A DNA stretch of 42,987 nucleotides from CAITZA01 sp937915285 (GTDB lineage Bacteria > Desulfobacterota > Desulfomonilia > Desulfomonilales > Desulfomonilaceae), in the NCBI GenBank assembly GCA_036821825.1, contig DAISIV010000028.1, positions 1-42,987 of the forward strand, written 5' to 3'. Position 1 is the stretch's first letter, and each line of letters opens with the position of its first letter. The position numbers and the translations under genes were made by a program. The notes beneath the pieces are model-generated. The model saw only the letters and a program-made list of their open reading frames with translations. It searched no databases and had not been told where the DNA came from. Shown here piece by piece: positions 9,534-18,227 of this stretch.

Positions 9534-9574
9534 GGGGCTCGGGTCTAGCGACAAGTCGAGTCCCAATTTTTTTT
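9534..9574 (+). terminator. Rho-independent terminator after tatC
   Basis: GGGGCTCG (9534-9541) pairs with CGAGTCCC (9557-9564), eight pairs including one G-U, with a 15-base loop, and is followed by AA and eight T (9567-9574). It separates tatC from the polysaccharide export operon and lies just before the wzm ribosome-binding site. Confidence 0.6.
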
Positions 9575-9600
9575 GAATATCCCGGGTGGGAGTTAGAGAC

Positions 9601-10422
9601 TTGTCAGGAACTACTCAATTTATCAAAAGCTCTTACATCAACGTATCGCCACGTAGCCGAAAACGATCACAGTTTGCGACGGTGTTGAGGGCGCTTGTCA
9701 TAAGGGACGTCACCAGCAGGTACCGCCGTTCATCATTAGGCATGTGGTGGGCCTTTCTGCAACCGTTGATCCTCATGCTGCTCTTTAACATGCTCAGGGG
9801 ATTTGTGAACATCCCGAGTGACGGCATCCCGTATATACTTTTCAGCTATTCGGGGCTTCTGCCATGGACTTTTTTTACAAATTCGGTGGCAGCCTGCGGG
9901 CCAAGCATCATAACTAATGCGGAGATCATCAAAAAGATAGCGTTACCACGCGAGGTTTTTCCCCTTGCGGCTGTCACTGCGACCTTGTTTGACTTTGTGA
10001 TGTCCGGAATAGTGATGGCTATTCTGATGATTTATTACGCGGTCCCGATCGGCTGGGCGCTTCTGTGGATACCGGCGCTTGTAATACTGATGGGCGCAGC
10101 CTCGTTTGCGGTGGGGATACTCATAGCGGGATTGGGAACTTTCCGGAAGGACTTCATTTTTGCCACCCCGTTTCTGACCCAGGCATGGCTATTTATTACG
10201 CCTGTTATTTATCCCTTGAGTTCGGTGCCTGAGAAGTGGCAATCCATTTACATGCTGAACCCGATGGTTGGTGTAATAGAGGGGTTCAGGTCGGTGTTGC
10301 TGAAAGCTCAGACGCCAGCGTTTGAGCCCCTGGCGCTATCAGCTCTTACCACAGCCTTGCTCCTGGGACTGTCATGGCCGGTGTTCAGGAAGCTTTCGGG
10401 CTACTTTGCGGATGTGCTGTGA
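9601..10422 (+). CDS. wzm: ABC-2 type polysaccharide export permease (Wzm)
   Basis: A membrane protein of 273 residues with about six spans. The cytoplasmic N-terminus carries the family block LVIRDVTSRYRRSSLGMWW and is followed by LQPLILMLLFNML. Further family text is PWTFFTNSVAACGPSIITN and the C-terminal YMLNPMVGVIEGFRSVLL. With Wzt it exports undecaprenyl-linked O-antigen or a similar glycan across the inner membrane. TTG 9601 is preferred because GGGAG (9588-9592) lies at a proper distance; GTG 9586 would include that site in the coding region. The strong terminator just upstream implies its own promoter or read-through. Confidence 0.9.
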   Translation: MSGTTQFIKSSYINVSPRSRKRSQFATVLRALVIRDVTSRYRRSSLGMWWAFLQPLILMLLFNMLRGFVNIPSDGIPYILFSYSGLLPWTFFTNSVAACGPSIITNAEIIKKIALPREVFPLAAVTATLFDFVMSGIVMAILMIYYAVPIGWALLWIPALVILMGAASFAVGILIAGLGTFRKDFIFATPFLTQAWLFITPVIYPLSSVPEKWQSIYMLNPMVGVIEGFRSVLLKAQTPAFEPLALSALTTALLLGLSWPVFRKLSGYFADVL

Positions 10423-10589
10423 TAAAGGGGGCTGTAACAGCGGCTTTATGGGAATCCTACCGGTTGTCATTGCGGCGTCCGGACCCTGTGAACAGTGTCA
10501 GTTCCGAGGTGGCGCCCAAGGACATTGGAAACACGATCGAACAGTTTTATCGGGAGAGTCTTTCAGAATTTAAACCATGTCAGATGTAA
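10419..10589 (+). CDS. Possible 56-residue protein between wzm and wzt
   Basis: A GTG at 10419 overlaps the wzm stop (GTGA). It opens a frame that fills the 154-base gap and overlaps the wzt start by 13 bases. The product would be a charged, soluble peptide with a plausible C-terminal helix (GNTIEQFYRESLSEF). I recognise no family. The tight overlap at both ends favours a real coupled gene; the lack of a Shine-Dalgarno and of a known homologue in Wzm/Wzt operons speaks against it. If it is not a gene, the gap holds nothing else that I can see. Confidence 0.3.
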   Translation: MIKGAVTAALWESYRLSLRRPDPVNSVSSEVAPKDIGNTIEQFYRESLSEFKPCQM

Positions 10590-11824
10590 CAATAAGAATT
10601 GAGGGTTTGTGGAAACGGTATGGTTTACCCGTGCCGGAACTTGTGCGCAAGAGTGTTTTGGCGGCCAAAAAGATTTTTGGCTCAAAAAATGATTTCCTCA
10701 ACGAAACGTGGGCGCTAAGGGACATAAACCTCGAGGTGCGCAAAGGTGAGACCCTTGGGATAGTAGGGCGAAACGGGGCAGGGAAGAGCACCCTGCTGAA
10801 AGTCCTGGCCGGTGTTACGGCTCCCACCCATGGGAAGGTTGAAATATTTGGAAGAATATTCCCGATGATCGAGCTGAACGCCGGTTTGCACATGGAGTTG
10901 ACGGGCCGGGAGAATGTCAGGCTCCTTGGGGCGGTAATGGGGCTGGCCAAGGACGAGATTGAGGAAAAACTTCCTGGTATCGAGGATTTCTGTGAGCTTG
11001 GTAGCTGGTTCGATCAGCCGGTGAGGATGTATTCGAGCGGCATGCTGGGCCGCCTGGGTTTCGGTGTGGCGGTTAACATCCAGAGCGACGTGGTGCTTAT
11101 TGATGAAACCTTTGCGGTGGGTGACCTTAAATTCCAGAACAAGAGCCTTGCACGTGTCAAGGAGATGCGTGAGAGCGGGGCTACCATATTGCTGGTCAGC
11201 CACAGCCTGGAGACCCTGCAGTTTGTCGCAAAGAGGGGCATACTGCTGGAGCAGGGTCAGCTGATATCCGATGGGACATCCCTGGAGGCCATCAACGCCT
11301 ATGAAAAGCTGGTGTTCAGGTCTGAACAGCAGCGTCTCGAACACCGTGTCAGAAACCGGATATCCAGCGAGGATGTTTACATCTACAATGCGCGTCTATT
11401 CGATGAAAACGGTGAGTCTATAAAAGAGGTTATTTCCGGTGAGCCTTTCGGTATTGAGGTTGACCTTCACCTGAATCGTGCGTTGGAGAAGCCTATGTTT
11501 TCGATGGGCCTTCTGAATGCGGCGGGGATTCTATGCAAGTGGAATATTTCGGAGGAGGACGGACTTGAGGCTTCGGGAGAGCCCAACCGTTACATCCTGA
11601 AGATATGGTATCCGGAAAACCGTCTTGCTAATGGAGCCTATGAGGCTCATTTTGCGACCCGAGACGCAACATCATTCGAGACGCTGGAACGGATAGCTGG
11701 TATTGTGAGTTTTGCCGTTGTCGGACCAAAGAGGGCCAGGGGCATAGTGGCCGGGACTTGCGAATGGCGTCTGACACCGGTCCTTGAGGGTGACACCCCT
11801 AACGGTAAACCGGCCATTGGATAG
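10577..11824 (+). CDS. wzt: ABC transporter ATPase with C-terminal glycan-binding domain (Wzt)
   Basis: A 415-residue ATPase. Walker A is GRNGAGKSTLLK near residue 63, the signature YSSGMLGRLGFG near 155, and Walker B VVLIDETFAVGD near 172. After about residue 245 comes a beta-rich C-terminal domain of some 170 residues (DVYIYNARLFDENG to the end), as in the Wzt proteins of the O8/O9a type. In those, this domain recognises the capped non-reducing end of the finished glycan before export. The presence of this domain together with two methyltransferases just downstream suggests a methyl-capped polysaccharide. The gene ends nine bases before the first methyltransferase. Confidence 0.92.
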   Translation: MSDVTIRIEGLWKRYGLPVPELVRKSVLAAKKIFGSKNDFLNETWALRDINLEVRKGETLGIVGRNGAGKSTLLKVLAGVTAPTHGKVEIFGRIFPMIELNAGLHMELTGRENVRLLGAVMGLAKDEIEEKLPGIEDFCELGSWFDQPVRMYSSGMLGRLGFGVAVNIQSDVVLIDETFAVGDLKFQNKSLARVKEMRESGATILLVSHSLETLQFVAKRGILLEQGQLISDGTSLEAINAYEKLVFRSEQQRLEHRVRNRISSEDVYIYNARLFDENGESIKEVISGEPFGIEVDLHLNRALEKPMFSMGLLNAAGILCKWNISEEDGLEASGEPNRYILKIWYPENRLANGAYEAHFATRDATSFETLERIAGIVSFAVVGPKRARGIVAGTCEWRLTPVLEGDTPNGKPAIG

Positions 11825-11832
11825 GTTGAGTG

Positions 11833-12465
11833 ATGATCGACAGGAACAGGCAATTCTGGGGAAGATTGATGAAGTGGCGCAGCGAGTGCTACAGCCGCTT
11901 CGGCGCCATATCCGAGATACCTCTAACATCCTACGAAACCGAGCTTGCCGAATGTCTGCAGGGAAAGTCACGCCTGCTGGACGTAGGAGCCGGCGCTCAC
12001 AAGCCCATCAAGGCTTTTGTTGAAAGGGCCGGGGTCACGTACTTCTGTCTCGACACAGACCCGGATGGCGTATTTGACTACCGCTCATTTGATGAAATCC
12101 CGGAATCCCAAACATTCGACGTGGTCGTAGCCAACCAGGTGATCGAACACATGGGGGTTGATGAGGCTTTCGATTATGTCTACAACATTTTCCTGAAACT
12201 CGTCCCGGGTGGACTATTTTTTGCCACTGTTCCCAACGCCGCCCACCCCGTCCGTCAACGAGATTGCACCCACATTACCCCATGGCCGTCAAACGACTTG
12301 TACAGCCTTCTCAGAAGCGCCGGCTTCGAGATACTAAGGCTGAGACGTTACAACAAATACCCCCTGACAGACGATCCCTTCAAGAGGTGGCTAGTAGAAA
12401 CAATATGTCAGGAATTCAGGATAGACTGGTGTGACAGCATCCTGATAACAGGCCAGAAGGGTTGA
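11833..12465 (+). CDS. SAM-dependent class I methyltransferase (polysaccharide cluster)
   Basis: A 210-residue methyltransferase. Motif I is LLDVGAGAHKPIKAF, the acidic motif II is FCLDTDPDG, and FDVVVANQVIEHM followed by LVPGGLFFATVPNA are the usual post-I and motif III blocks of the Methyltransf_11/23 type. It probably transfers a methyl group to a sugar or to a glycan-chain end, given the neighbouring wzt and glycosyltransferases, but the acceptor cannot be read from the sequence. ATG 11833 is chosen over GTG 11830. The next gene starts four bases after its stop. Confidence 0.8.
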   Translation: MIDRNRQFWGRLMKWRSECYSRFGAISEIPLTSYETELAECLQGKSRLLDVGAGAHKPIKAFVERAGVTYFCLDTDPDGVFDYRSFDEIPESQTFDVVVANQVIEHMGVDEAFDYVYNIFLKLVPGGLFFATVPNAAHPVRQRDCTHITPWPSNDLYSLLRSAGFEILRLRRYNKYPLTDDPFKRWLVETICQEFRIDWCDSILITGQKG

Positions 12466-12469
12466 CAGG

Positions 12470-13381
12470 ATGTATTCTTTTCGTTCATTCGCCGTAAACG
12501 GAGTGGATTACGGCCAGTTGACAATAGACGGTGTTAAATATGAACTGGAATGGAAGAGAAATGTTACCCAGCCTGATGATGCCCCACGTCTGGTAATCAT
12601 ATCCCACATAACCAATTCCAGGGCCTTTGATCTACTAAAGACATGTGTTGAAGGGGTTCGCAGGTTCACTCCCGAGCCGCATGAACTCTGGGTGGTCGAT
12701 AACAATTCTCCTGAACAATGGCTGAATCAGCTCAGGGCAATTGAGTCCGTCAATCTTGTGCTTAATAGAACCGAGCCTGTTCCACCGGAAATCAGGGATG
12801 ACGTTCAGTTACGCGAACAGTTCCATTACGGTAGTTACGCCAATGCCATAGGACTTGAAATAGGGGCCTTCCTCATTGACACGACGGCCAGATACCTCAT
12901 GACCATGCACATGGATACCGTGCCCGCCAAGAGTGGTTGGTTGTCGTACCTGCGATCGAAACTTAACGAGAAGACGGCAGCCTGCGGCGTCCGTATGGAT
13001 CATGCCCGCACCAGTGAGGGTGTCCTTCATGTTTTGGGTTACATGGTCAATTTCCAGGTTTTCAGAGAACTCGGACTGAATTTTTTCCCGAGTCTGCCTG
13101 ATTACGATGTTGGCGATACTGTTACCGTTAAACTGAGGGAAGCCGGGTACGATGTGTTTGCGTGCCGGAACACTTTCCGTGATCCTGAGCTTGTTAAGCT
13201 CATACCCGCCGATTCACCGCTACATGATCTCCACGTTGATCGGTCATTTGACGATGACGACGATGTGATATTTTTGCACCTGGGTAGAGGAGTTCGCAGA
13301 TCAGCCGGTAACCATACCAGGGGAACCAGTCTTGAACAATGGCTTGAAGTGACAGGCGCCATAGTGGGCGCCCGGGTCTGA
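12470..13381 (+). CDS. Glycosyltransferase, GT-A fold (family 2-like)
   Basis: A 303-residue protein. After a short N-terminal beta region (residues 1-35) comes a GT-A nucleotide-sugar fold with LVIISHITNSRAFD, the aspartate-containing strand ELWVVDNNSPEQW, and a metal-binding-like TMHMDTVP block in place of a classical DxD. The C-terminal part (DYDVGDTVTVKLREAGYD) fits the acceptor side of family 2 enzymes. There is no membrane segment. It lies four bases after the methyltransferase, in the same operon. Donor and acceptor are unknown. Confidence 0.72.
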   Translation: MYSFRSFAVNGVDYGQLTIDGVKYELEWKRNVTQPDDAPRLVIISHITNSRAFDLLKTCVEGVRRFTPEPHELWVVDNNSPEQWLNQLRAIESVNLVLNRTEPVPPEIRDDVQLREQFHYGSYANAIGLEIGAFLIDTTARYLMTMHMDTVPAKSGWLSYLRSKLNEKTAACGVRMDHARTSEGVLHVLGYMVNFQVFRELGLNFFPSLPDYDVGDTVTVKLREAGYDVFACRNTFRDPELVKLIPADSPLHDLHVDRSFDDDDDVIFLHLGRGVRRSAGNHTRGTSLEQWLEVTGAIVGARV

Positions 13382-13394
13382 CAAAGAGTCAGAC
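13376..13394 (+). other. Hairpin over the stop codon of the 12470-13381 gene
   Basis: GTCTGAC (13376-13382) and GTCAGAC (13388-13394) form a perfect seven-pair stem with the loop AAAGA. The stop codon lies within the left arm. No T-run follows, so it is more likely an intercistronic RNA structure than a terminator. Confidence 0.45.
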
Positions 13395-13412
13395 ATGCCA
13401 TAATCCCTCTGA

Positions 13413-14168
13413 ATGACCCAAACCTCCATGAAAACACCCAGATTCATCAATAAAGATAAACCGGTAATGAAGCCAGAACAGGTGAGGGACATATCCTACA
13501 CGCTGAGGCGTTATTATGTGGACAGGTTCCATGAGGACGTATTCTGCGACCGAGCTTTTTGTGGTGGACTGATCCTTGACCTCGGGGGTAACAGGAAGTC
13601 CAAGAGGGGACTGTTCGACATCGACTGTTACGATGGCACTGTTATTTACGCTAACATCAGCGCTTCCAAGTCTCCTGACACCGTTACGGACGCTGAGAGC
13701 CTTCCTTTTGCCCCTGCGACATTTGAAACTGTAATATGCTCTGAATTGCTCGAACATGTTTACAGGCCGCAGAATGTTCTCAAGGAGGTGTTCAGAACGC
13801 TTAAACCAGGTGGAACCCTATTGGTATGTGTTCCTTTCATGGTAGGCGTTCATGGCGACCCCTACGATTATGGGCGCTATACGGACAGTTACTGGAGAAG
13901 AGCCCTCGATGATATCGGGTATTCAAATGTAGAGATCATGGCTCAGGGAGCTTTCTTCAGTGTGGCTTACGACATGCTCAGGGCGCTGGTTTATGGCGCC
14001 ATCAGCCAATGGGGAACCGAGCGCAGGATTTCAATTGCAATGATAGGAAGGGCCCTTGGATTGTTAAAACTGAAAGCGATTGATCTCGACAACAGGACAC
14101 TTTCAAGCACAGGGTCTAAAACTCAAGTTTATACAACCGGATTTGGAATTAAAGCGACAAAGAAATGA
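13413..14168 (+). CDS. SAM-dependent methyltransferase, type 11
   Basis: A 251-residue protein with ILDLGGNRKSKRG (motif I), the acidic DAESLPFAPATFETVICSELLEH region (motif II and post-II) and LKPGGTLLVCVPF (motif III), typical of Methyltransf_11. The stretch HGDPYDYGRYTDSYWRRAL is the usual substrate side of the glycan-cluster version. No clear Shine-Dalgarno precedes ATG 13413; ATG 13428 and ATG 13470 in the same frame are alternatives. The last codons overlap the next gene in ATGA, so the two are coupled. Confidence 0.8.
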   Translation: MTQTSMKTPRFINKDKPVMKPEQVRDISYTLRRYYVDRFHEDVFCDRAFCGGLILDLGGNRKSKRGLFDIDCYDGTVIYANISASKSPDTVTDAESLPFAPATFETVICSELLEHVYRPQNVLKEVFRTLKPGGTLLVCVPFMVGVHGDPYDYGRYTDSYWRRALDDIGYSNVEIMAQGAFFSVAYDMLRALVYGAISQWGTERRISIAMIGRALGLLKLKAIDLDNRTLSSTGSKTQVYTTGFGIKATKK

Positions 14169-16174
14169 ACAAGATGAAGGTATACCTGACAGGCGGCGAC
14201 GATATTGGATGGGCGATTGACGAGGACTTGAAACTAGCCCGGCGGTCTCTCGAAGGGATAGTTGATTTCACTGGGCTTGAGGACTGCGATGTGGTCCATA
14301 GTGTTTGGTGGGAAGGGCTGAACATGCTAGACCGGCGAGCCCTCGAAGACAAAACCATCGTCTGCCATGTGCCTGCAGAGCCATTCCGCTACCTTACAGT
14401 GCCGGCCCATCGTCATGTGATGGATATGGTGGATTTATGGATCACAAGGACCACGCAGGCTAACCAACAACTCAGAAGCATCGATGTGGAAAATAGGCTG
14501 GTTCCGTATTCGGTGGATACAGATATTTTCAGACCGTTGGACCGTGCGGCCCCAGATCTGGAATCATTCAGGAATCGATACAACATCCCATCGGATAAAT
14601 ACCTGATCGGCAATTTCCAGCGTGACACGGAAGGGGCTGACCTGTCTGCGCCAAAGCTTGTAAAGGGGCCGGACATCCTGTTGGAAATCATGCGAGGACT
14701 GAAGAGACAGGGCCTTGAATTTCATGTTGTTCTTGCAGGTCCACGTCGTCACTGGATAAGGAAGAAGCTTGCCGAATCAGGGATACCTTACACCTTTGTG
14801 GGTGATGAGATTGATGGCGATGATCTGGCTGTGAACTCACTTCCCAGAGAGACCCTGAACCTCCTCTACAACATCATCGACCTGTATGTGGTGTCCAGTA
14901 GGTCCGAAGGTGGTCCGCATTCCATACTTGAGGCATGCGGGTCAAAGACGAGGATAATAAGCTCGGACGTCGGCCTGGCCCGGGACAACCTTCCGGAAAA
15001 AGACATCTTTCATGCGCCTGACACTGCTGTGAGCCTGATAGAAGCGGACATGAAATCCAATATCCGCAATGAAATTATTGAGGCTAATTATGCCAAAGCG
15101 CTCATCAACAATACAGCGGAGGCTTCAAGACCAATTTTTAGGGCTCTTTACGATGAGTTACCGGATATTTTAAAGAAGAGAAGCTCCTCGGGAAAGAGGA
15201 GACAGAGAAGGACTGATCTGGCGACGGCGAGTGTAACCGGGGGTGTAGAATCGGGCAAAAAATTCACTGTCGGTCTTTGGCACAGCTTTTTCAAGCCGCC
15301 TTACGGAGGTGGAAACCAGTTCATGATGGCCCTGAGAAAGGGACTGACTCAACTCGGAGTGGATGTGAGGGAGAATGAACTCACCGAGGAAATCGACGCA
15401 TACATTCTCAATTCAATTCATTTCGATGTTGACCTGTTTCTGGAATTCAGCAGGAAGCACCGGCTGAATGTGGTTCACAGGATTGACGGGCCGATACACA
15501 TGATACGGGGTTTCGATCTTGATAAGGACATGCTTTGTTACGAACTCAACGAAAGATTCGCAGGCGCTACCGTCCTTCAATCCAACTGGGTTTACCAGAA
15601 CATTGTAAAGCTCAATTACCATCCAGTAAGCCCAACGGTGATACTCAACGCCGTTGATTCAGACATTTTCCACAACAGGGGGCGGATCGGTTTCAGTAAA
15701 AAGAGGAAGGTAAGATTGATATCTTCGAGCTGGTCAAACAATCCCAGAAAGGGTGGCCCTGTTTACAAATGGATAGAGGATAACCTTGACTGGAGCCGTT
15801 TCGATTACACATTCGTCGGGAACGCCTCCGAAGAGTTCACCAGGATTAAGAGGGTGGAGGCTGTCCCATCTGAAGATCTTGCTGACATGCTGAGACAGCA
15901 CGACATATATATTACCGCAAGCAAGAATGATCCGTGTTCAAACGCAGTGATTGAAGCTCTTTCATGCGGGCTGCCAACGCTTTACCTCAATGACGGTGGG
16001 CACCCTGAGCTGGTTGGCAGCGGTGGTTTGCCTTTCAGCGCCCAAGAAGAGATATTACCGCAACTGGATAGGCTGGTGGACAATTACGAGATGTTCCAGA
16101 ACCTGATCGTGGTTTCTAAGCTGTCGGATGTGGCGGCAAAATATTTGAGCATAGCCCGGGACATAGCAGTATGA
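14165..16174 (+). CDS. Tandem GT4-family glycosyltransferase, two GT-B domains
   Basis: A protein of 669 residues made of two glycosyltransferase modules. Module 1 (about residues 1-340) has LIGNFQRDTEG and the donor-site block SRSEGGPHSILEACGS. A basic linker follows (about 335-365, KKRSSSGKRRQRR). Module 2 (about 366-669) begins with a fresh N-terminal strand (KKFTVGLWHSFFKPPYGGG) and has its own E-x7-E block in NDPCSNAVIEALSCG. It thus looks like a fusion of two GT4 enzymes that may add two successive sugars. ATGA overlaps on both sides place it in the middle of the operon. Sugar specificity is unknown. Confidence 0.8.
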   Translation: MNKMKVYLTGGDDIGWAIDEDLKLARRSLEGIVDFTGLEDCDVVHSVWWEGLNMLDRRALEDKTIVCHVPAEPFRYLTVPAHRHVMDMVDLWITRTTQANQQLRSIDVENRLVPYSVDTDIFRPLDRAAPDLESFRNRYNIPSDKYLIGNFQRDTEGADLSAPKLVKGPDILLEIMRGLKRQGLEFHVVLAGPRRHWIRKKLAESGIPYTFVGDEIDGDDLAVNSLPRETLNLLYNIIDLYVVSSRSEGGPHSILEACGSKTRIISSDVGLARDNLPEKDIFHAPDTAVSLIEADMKSNIRNEIIEANYAKALINNTAEASRPIFRALYDELPDILKKRSSSGKRRQRRTDLATASVTGGVESGKKFTVGLWHSFFKPPYGGGNQFMMALRKGLTQLGVDVRENELTEEIDAYILNSIHFDVDLFLEFSRKHRLNVVHRIDGPIHMIRGFDLDKDMLCYELNERFAGATVLQSNWVYQNIVKLNYHPVSPTVILNAVDSDIFHNRGRIGFSKKRKVRLISSSWSNNPRKGGPVYKWIEDNLDWSRFDYTFVGNASEEFTRIKRVEAVPSEDLADMLRQHDIYITASKNDPCSNAVIEALSCGLPTLYLNDGGHPELVGSGGLPFSAQEEILPQLDRLVDNYEMFQNLIVVSKLSDVAAKYLSIARDIAV

Positions 16175-17280
16175 AGAAACACCTCGGTTTGTTCTTTACT
16201 AAAGGTGTATCACTCGGGACCTGGGCCCAGGTTGGTAACCTAACCCGTGAGCTGGCCATCTATAAAAGGCTGGTGAGAAGGGGTTGGGATGTAAGTTTTG
16301 TCACGTACGGGGATGCCTCCGATCATGAATACTCAGAAAGCCTCGAAGGGATAAACATAGTCTGTAATGAAGAAGGAATCAGTCCTGAAGTTTATGAGGC
16401 CGAACTTGTAAATATTCATGGTGAGAGGTTCAAAGAATTTTCCATCATCAAGACCAACCAGATGTATGGGGCGGACATAGCGCTGGGAGTCGCCAAAAAA
16501 TTCTCAAGGCCGTTCATTGCAAGATGTGGCTACCTGTGGTCTGTGAATTCTGCAAAAGAGAATGGCAGCGACTCGGAAAAAGCGATTGAGGCGGACAGGG
16601 TGGAGAGGCAGGCTTTCTCGGAGGCGGACGCGATATCGCTGACGACCGATGCCATGAAGGCAGACGTTGTCAGACGACTACCCCAATGTGAAAGTAAAAT
16701 CCGCATCATACCCAATTATGTGGATACATCGACATTCAAGCCCATGGACTGTGAAAAAATCCGAAACCAGATCATTTTTGTGGGGCGTATAGCGCCGGAG
16801 AAAAACCTCAGCGCCCTGTTTGAGGCGATAAGGCCTCTGGATGTCAAACTGGTAATTATCGGTGACGGACCCCAGAGAAAAGAACTCGAAGACAGATTCC
16901 CAGATCTGAGCGACAAGGTTTCATGGCTCGGCAATCTGCCAAATTCGGAGTTGCCTCTTCAGATCAATCGTTCAGCTATTTTTGCGCTTCCATCATTCTA
17001 TGAGGGGCATCCCAAGGCGCTTATCGAGGCGATGGCCTGTGGGATAGCGGTAATCGGGTGTAATTCTCCCGGAGTAAGGGAAATCATAAGGCATGGTCAG
17101 ACAGGGTTGTTGTCGGATCCTGATTTTGAGAGTATCAGGTCAGCCATTGAGAAACTTCTGAATCTCACGGATCTGGCTGATATCCTGGGGGGTAATGCGA
17201 GTAAATACATTCAGGAAAGTTTTTCTCTGGATGAAATAGAAAGACTGGAAATTAAAATGCTCTCCGAGGTCAGGCCCTGA
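16171..17280 (+). CDS. Glycosyltransferase family 4 (GT-B)
   Basis: A single-domain GT4 enzyme of 369 residues. The N-terminal acceptor domain is followed by the hinge IIPNYVDTSTFKP, then IIFVGRIAPEKNL, the nucleotide-sugar block VIIGDGPQRKELE and the E-x7-E motif in SFYEGHPKALIEAMACG, a complete retaining GT-B set. It starts by ATGA overlap with the tandem enzyme and ends four bases before the next glycosyltransferase. It probably adds a sugar to the exported glycan. The specific linkage cannot be read. Confidence 0.88.
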   Translation: MKKHLGLFFTKGVSLGTWAQVGNLTRELAIYKRLVRRGWDVSFVTYGDASDHEYSESLEGINIVCNEEGISPEVYEAELVNIHGERFKEFSIIKTNQMYGADIALGVAKKFSRPFIARCGYLWSVNSAKENGSDSEKAIEADRVERQAFSEADAISLTTDAMKADVVRRLPQCESKIRIIPNYVDTSTFKPMDCEKIRNQIIFVGRIAPEKNLSALFEAIRPLDVKLVIIGDGPQRKELEDRFPDLSDKVSWLGNLPNSELPLQINRSAIFALPSFYEGHPKALIEAMACGIAVIGCNSPGVREIIRHGQTGLLSDPDFESIRSAIEKLLNLTDLADILGGNASKYIQESFSLDEIERLEIKMLSEVRP

Positions 17281-17284
17281 TCGA

Positions 17285-18205
17285 ATGAAATCGCCGCTCG
17301 TCACAGTAATAATGTCGGTTCATAATGGAATGAGGTTCTTGTCTGATGCGGTCAGGAGTATTCTCGATCAGACTTTTTCTGATTTTGAGTTCCTGATCAT
17401 CGATGATGGTTCGACCGAGCCGGTGGATGAAATTGTTCTGGGATTCGGTGATTCCAGGATAACCTTCATACGTCAGATAAACCGGGGACTGACACGATCG
17501 CTCAACCGTGCGATAGATCTTGCTCTGGGAGATTACCTGGCAAGGATGGATTCAGATGACATCAGTGAGGGGACAAGGCTTGAAAAACAAGTGGAACAGA
17601 TCATGGCCAACCCGAAGCTGGACATGGTCGGGACATACTTTGACATAATAGATGAGAACGGCGCCTTGATACGTTCCAAAATATTGTTGAACGAACCGCT
17701 TTATCGCCTCTGGAGACTGCAGTTCCACAACAACTACGCTCATGGCTCGATGCTCATGAAAAAGTCCGCAGTGCAGCGGGCCGGAAAATACGATTCCCGA
17801 CTGAAATACGCACAGGATTATGACCTCTGGAGCAGGTTGTCAGACAGGGACAACACCGTCATGATCCCTGAGGCGCTTTACAGATACAGGCTGATCAAGC
17901 ACAGTGATCAGGCCTCGGTAAAGAACTATGACGATCAATTGAACGCCGCGGTCATGATCAGTAACAAAAGTCTCAGAGCGTCGAGACCTGATTTGACGGA
18001 TGAGGAGCTTATTCATGTGAGATCGGTCTACTGGAATTTCCAGTTACCAATCGTGTCAAAACAGGGTATGCAGCTTATACCGGGTTTGTTTGATGGATTC
18101 TGCATGAGATATGGTCTGGATGAGTTTCAGAAGGCAGTCCTTTGGGAATTTGTCCAGAAAGACCTTACGGTGCGCAAGGCCTGCGACTCCTTCACAAATG
18201 ACTAA
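17285..18205 (+). CDS. Glycosyltransferase family 2 (GT-A)
   Basis: A 306-residue inverting-type GT2 enzyme. The N-terminus has the classical VTVIMSVHNGMRFL, FEFLIIDDGSTEP and the metal-binding DxD in YLARMDSDD. The acceptor side includes YAQDYDLWSRL (the E/D-D of the catalytic base region). There is no membrane span, so it acts on the cytoplasmic face. It is the last glycosyltransferase of the operon before the selenoprotein candidate, 22 bases away. Confidence 0.9.
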   Translation: MKSPLVTVIMSVHNGMRFLSDAVRSILDQTFSDFEFLIIDDGSTEPVDEIVLGFGDSRITFIRQINRGLTRSLNRAIDLALGDYLARMDSDDISEGTRLEKQVEQIMANPKLDMVGTYFDIIDENGALIRSKILLNEPLYRLWRLQFHNNYAHGSMLMKKSAVQRAGKYDSRLKYAQDYDLWSRLSDRDNTVMIPEALYRYRLIKHSDQASVKNYDDQLNAAVMISNKSLRASRPDLTDEELIHVRSVYWNFQLPIVSKQGMQLIPGLFDGFCMRYGLDEFQKAVLWEFVQKDLTVRKACDSFTND

Positions 18206-18227
18206 TAATGAAATGAGGTAATATGCA

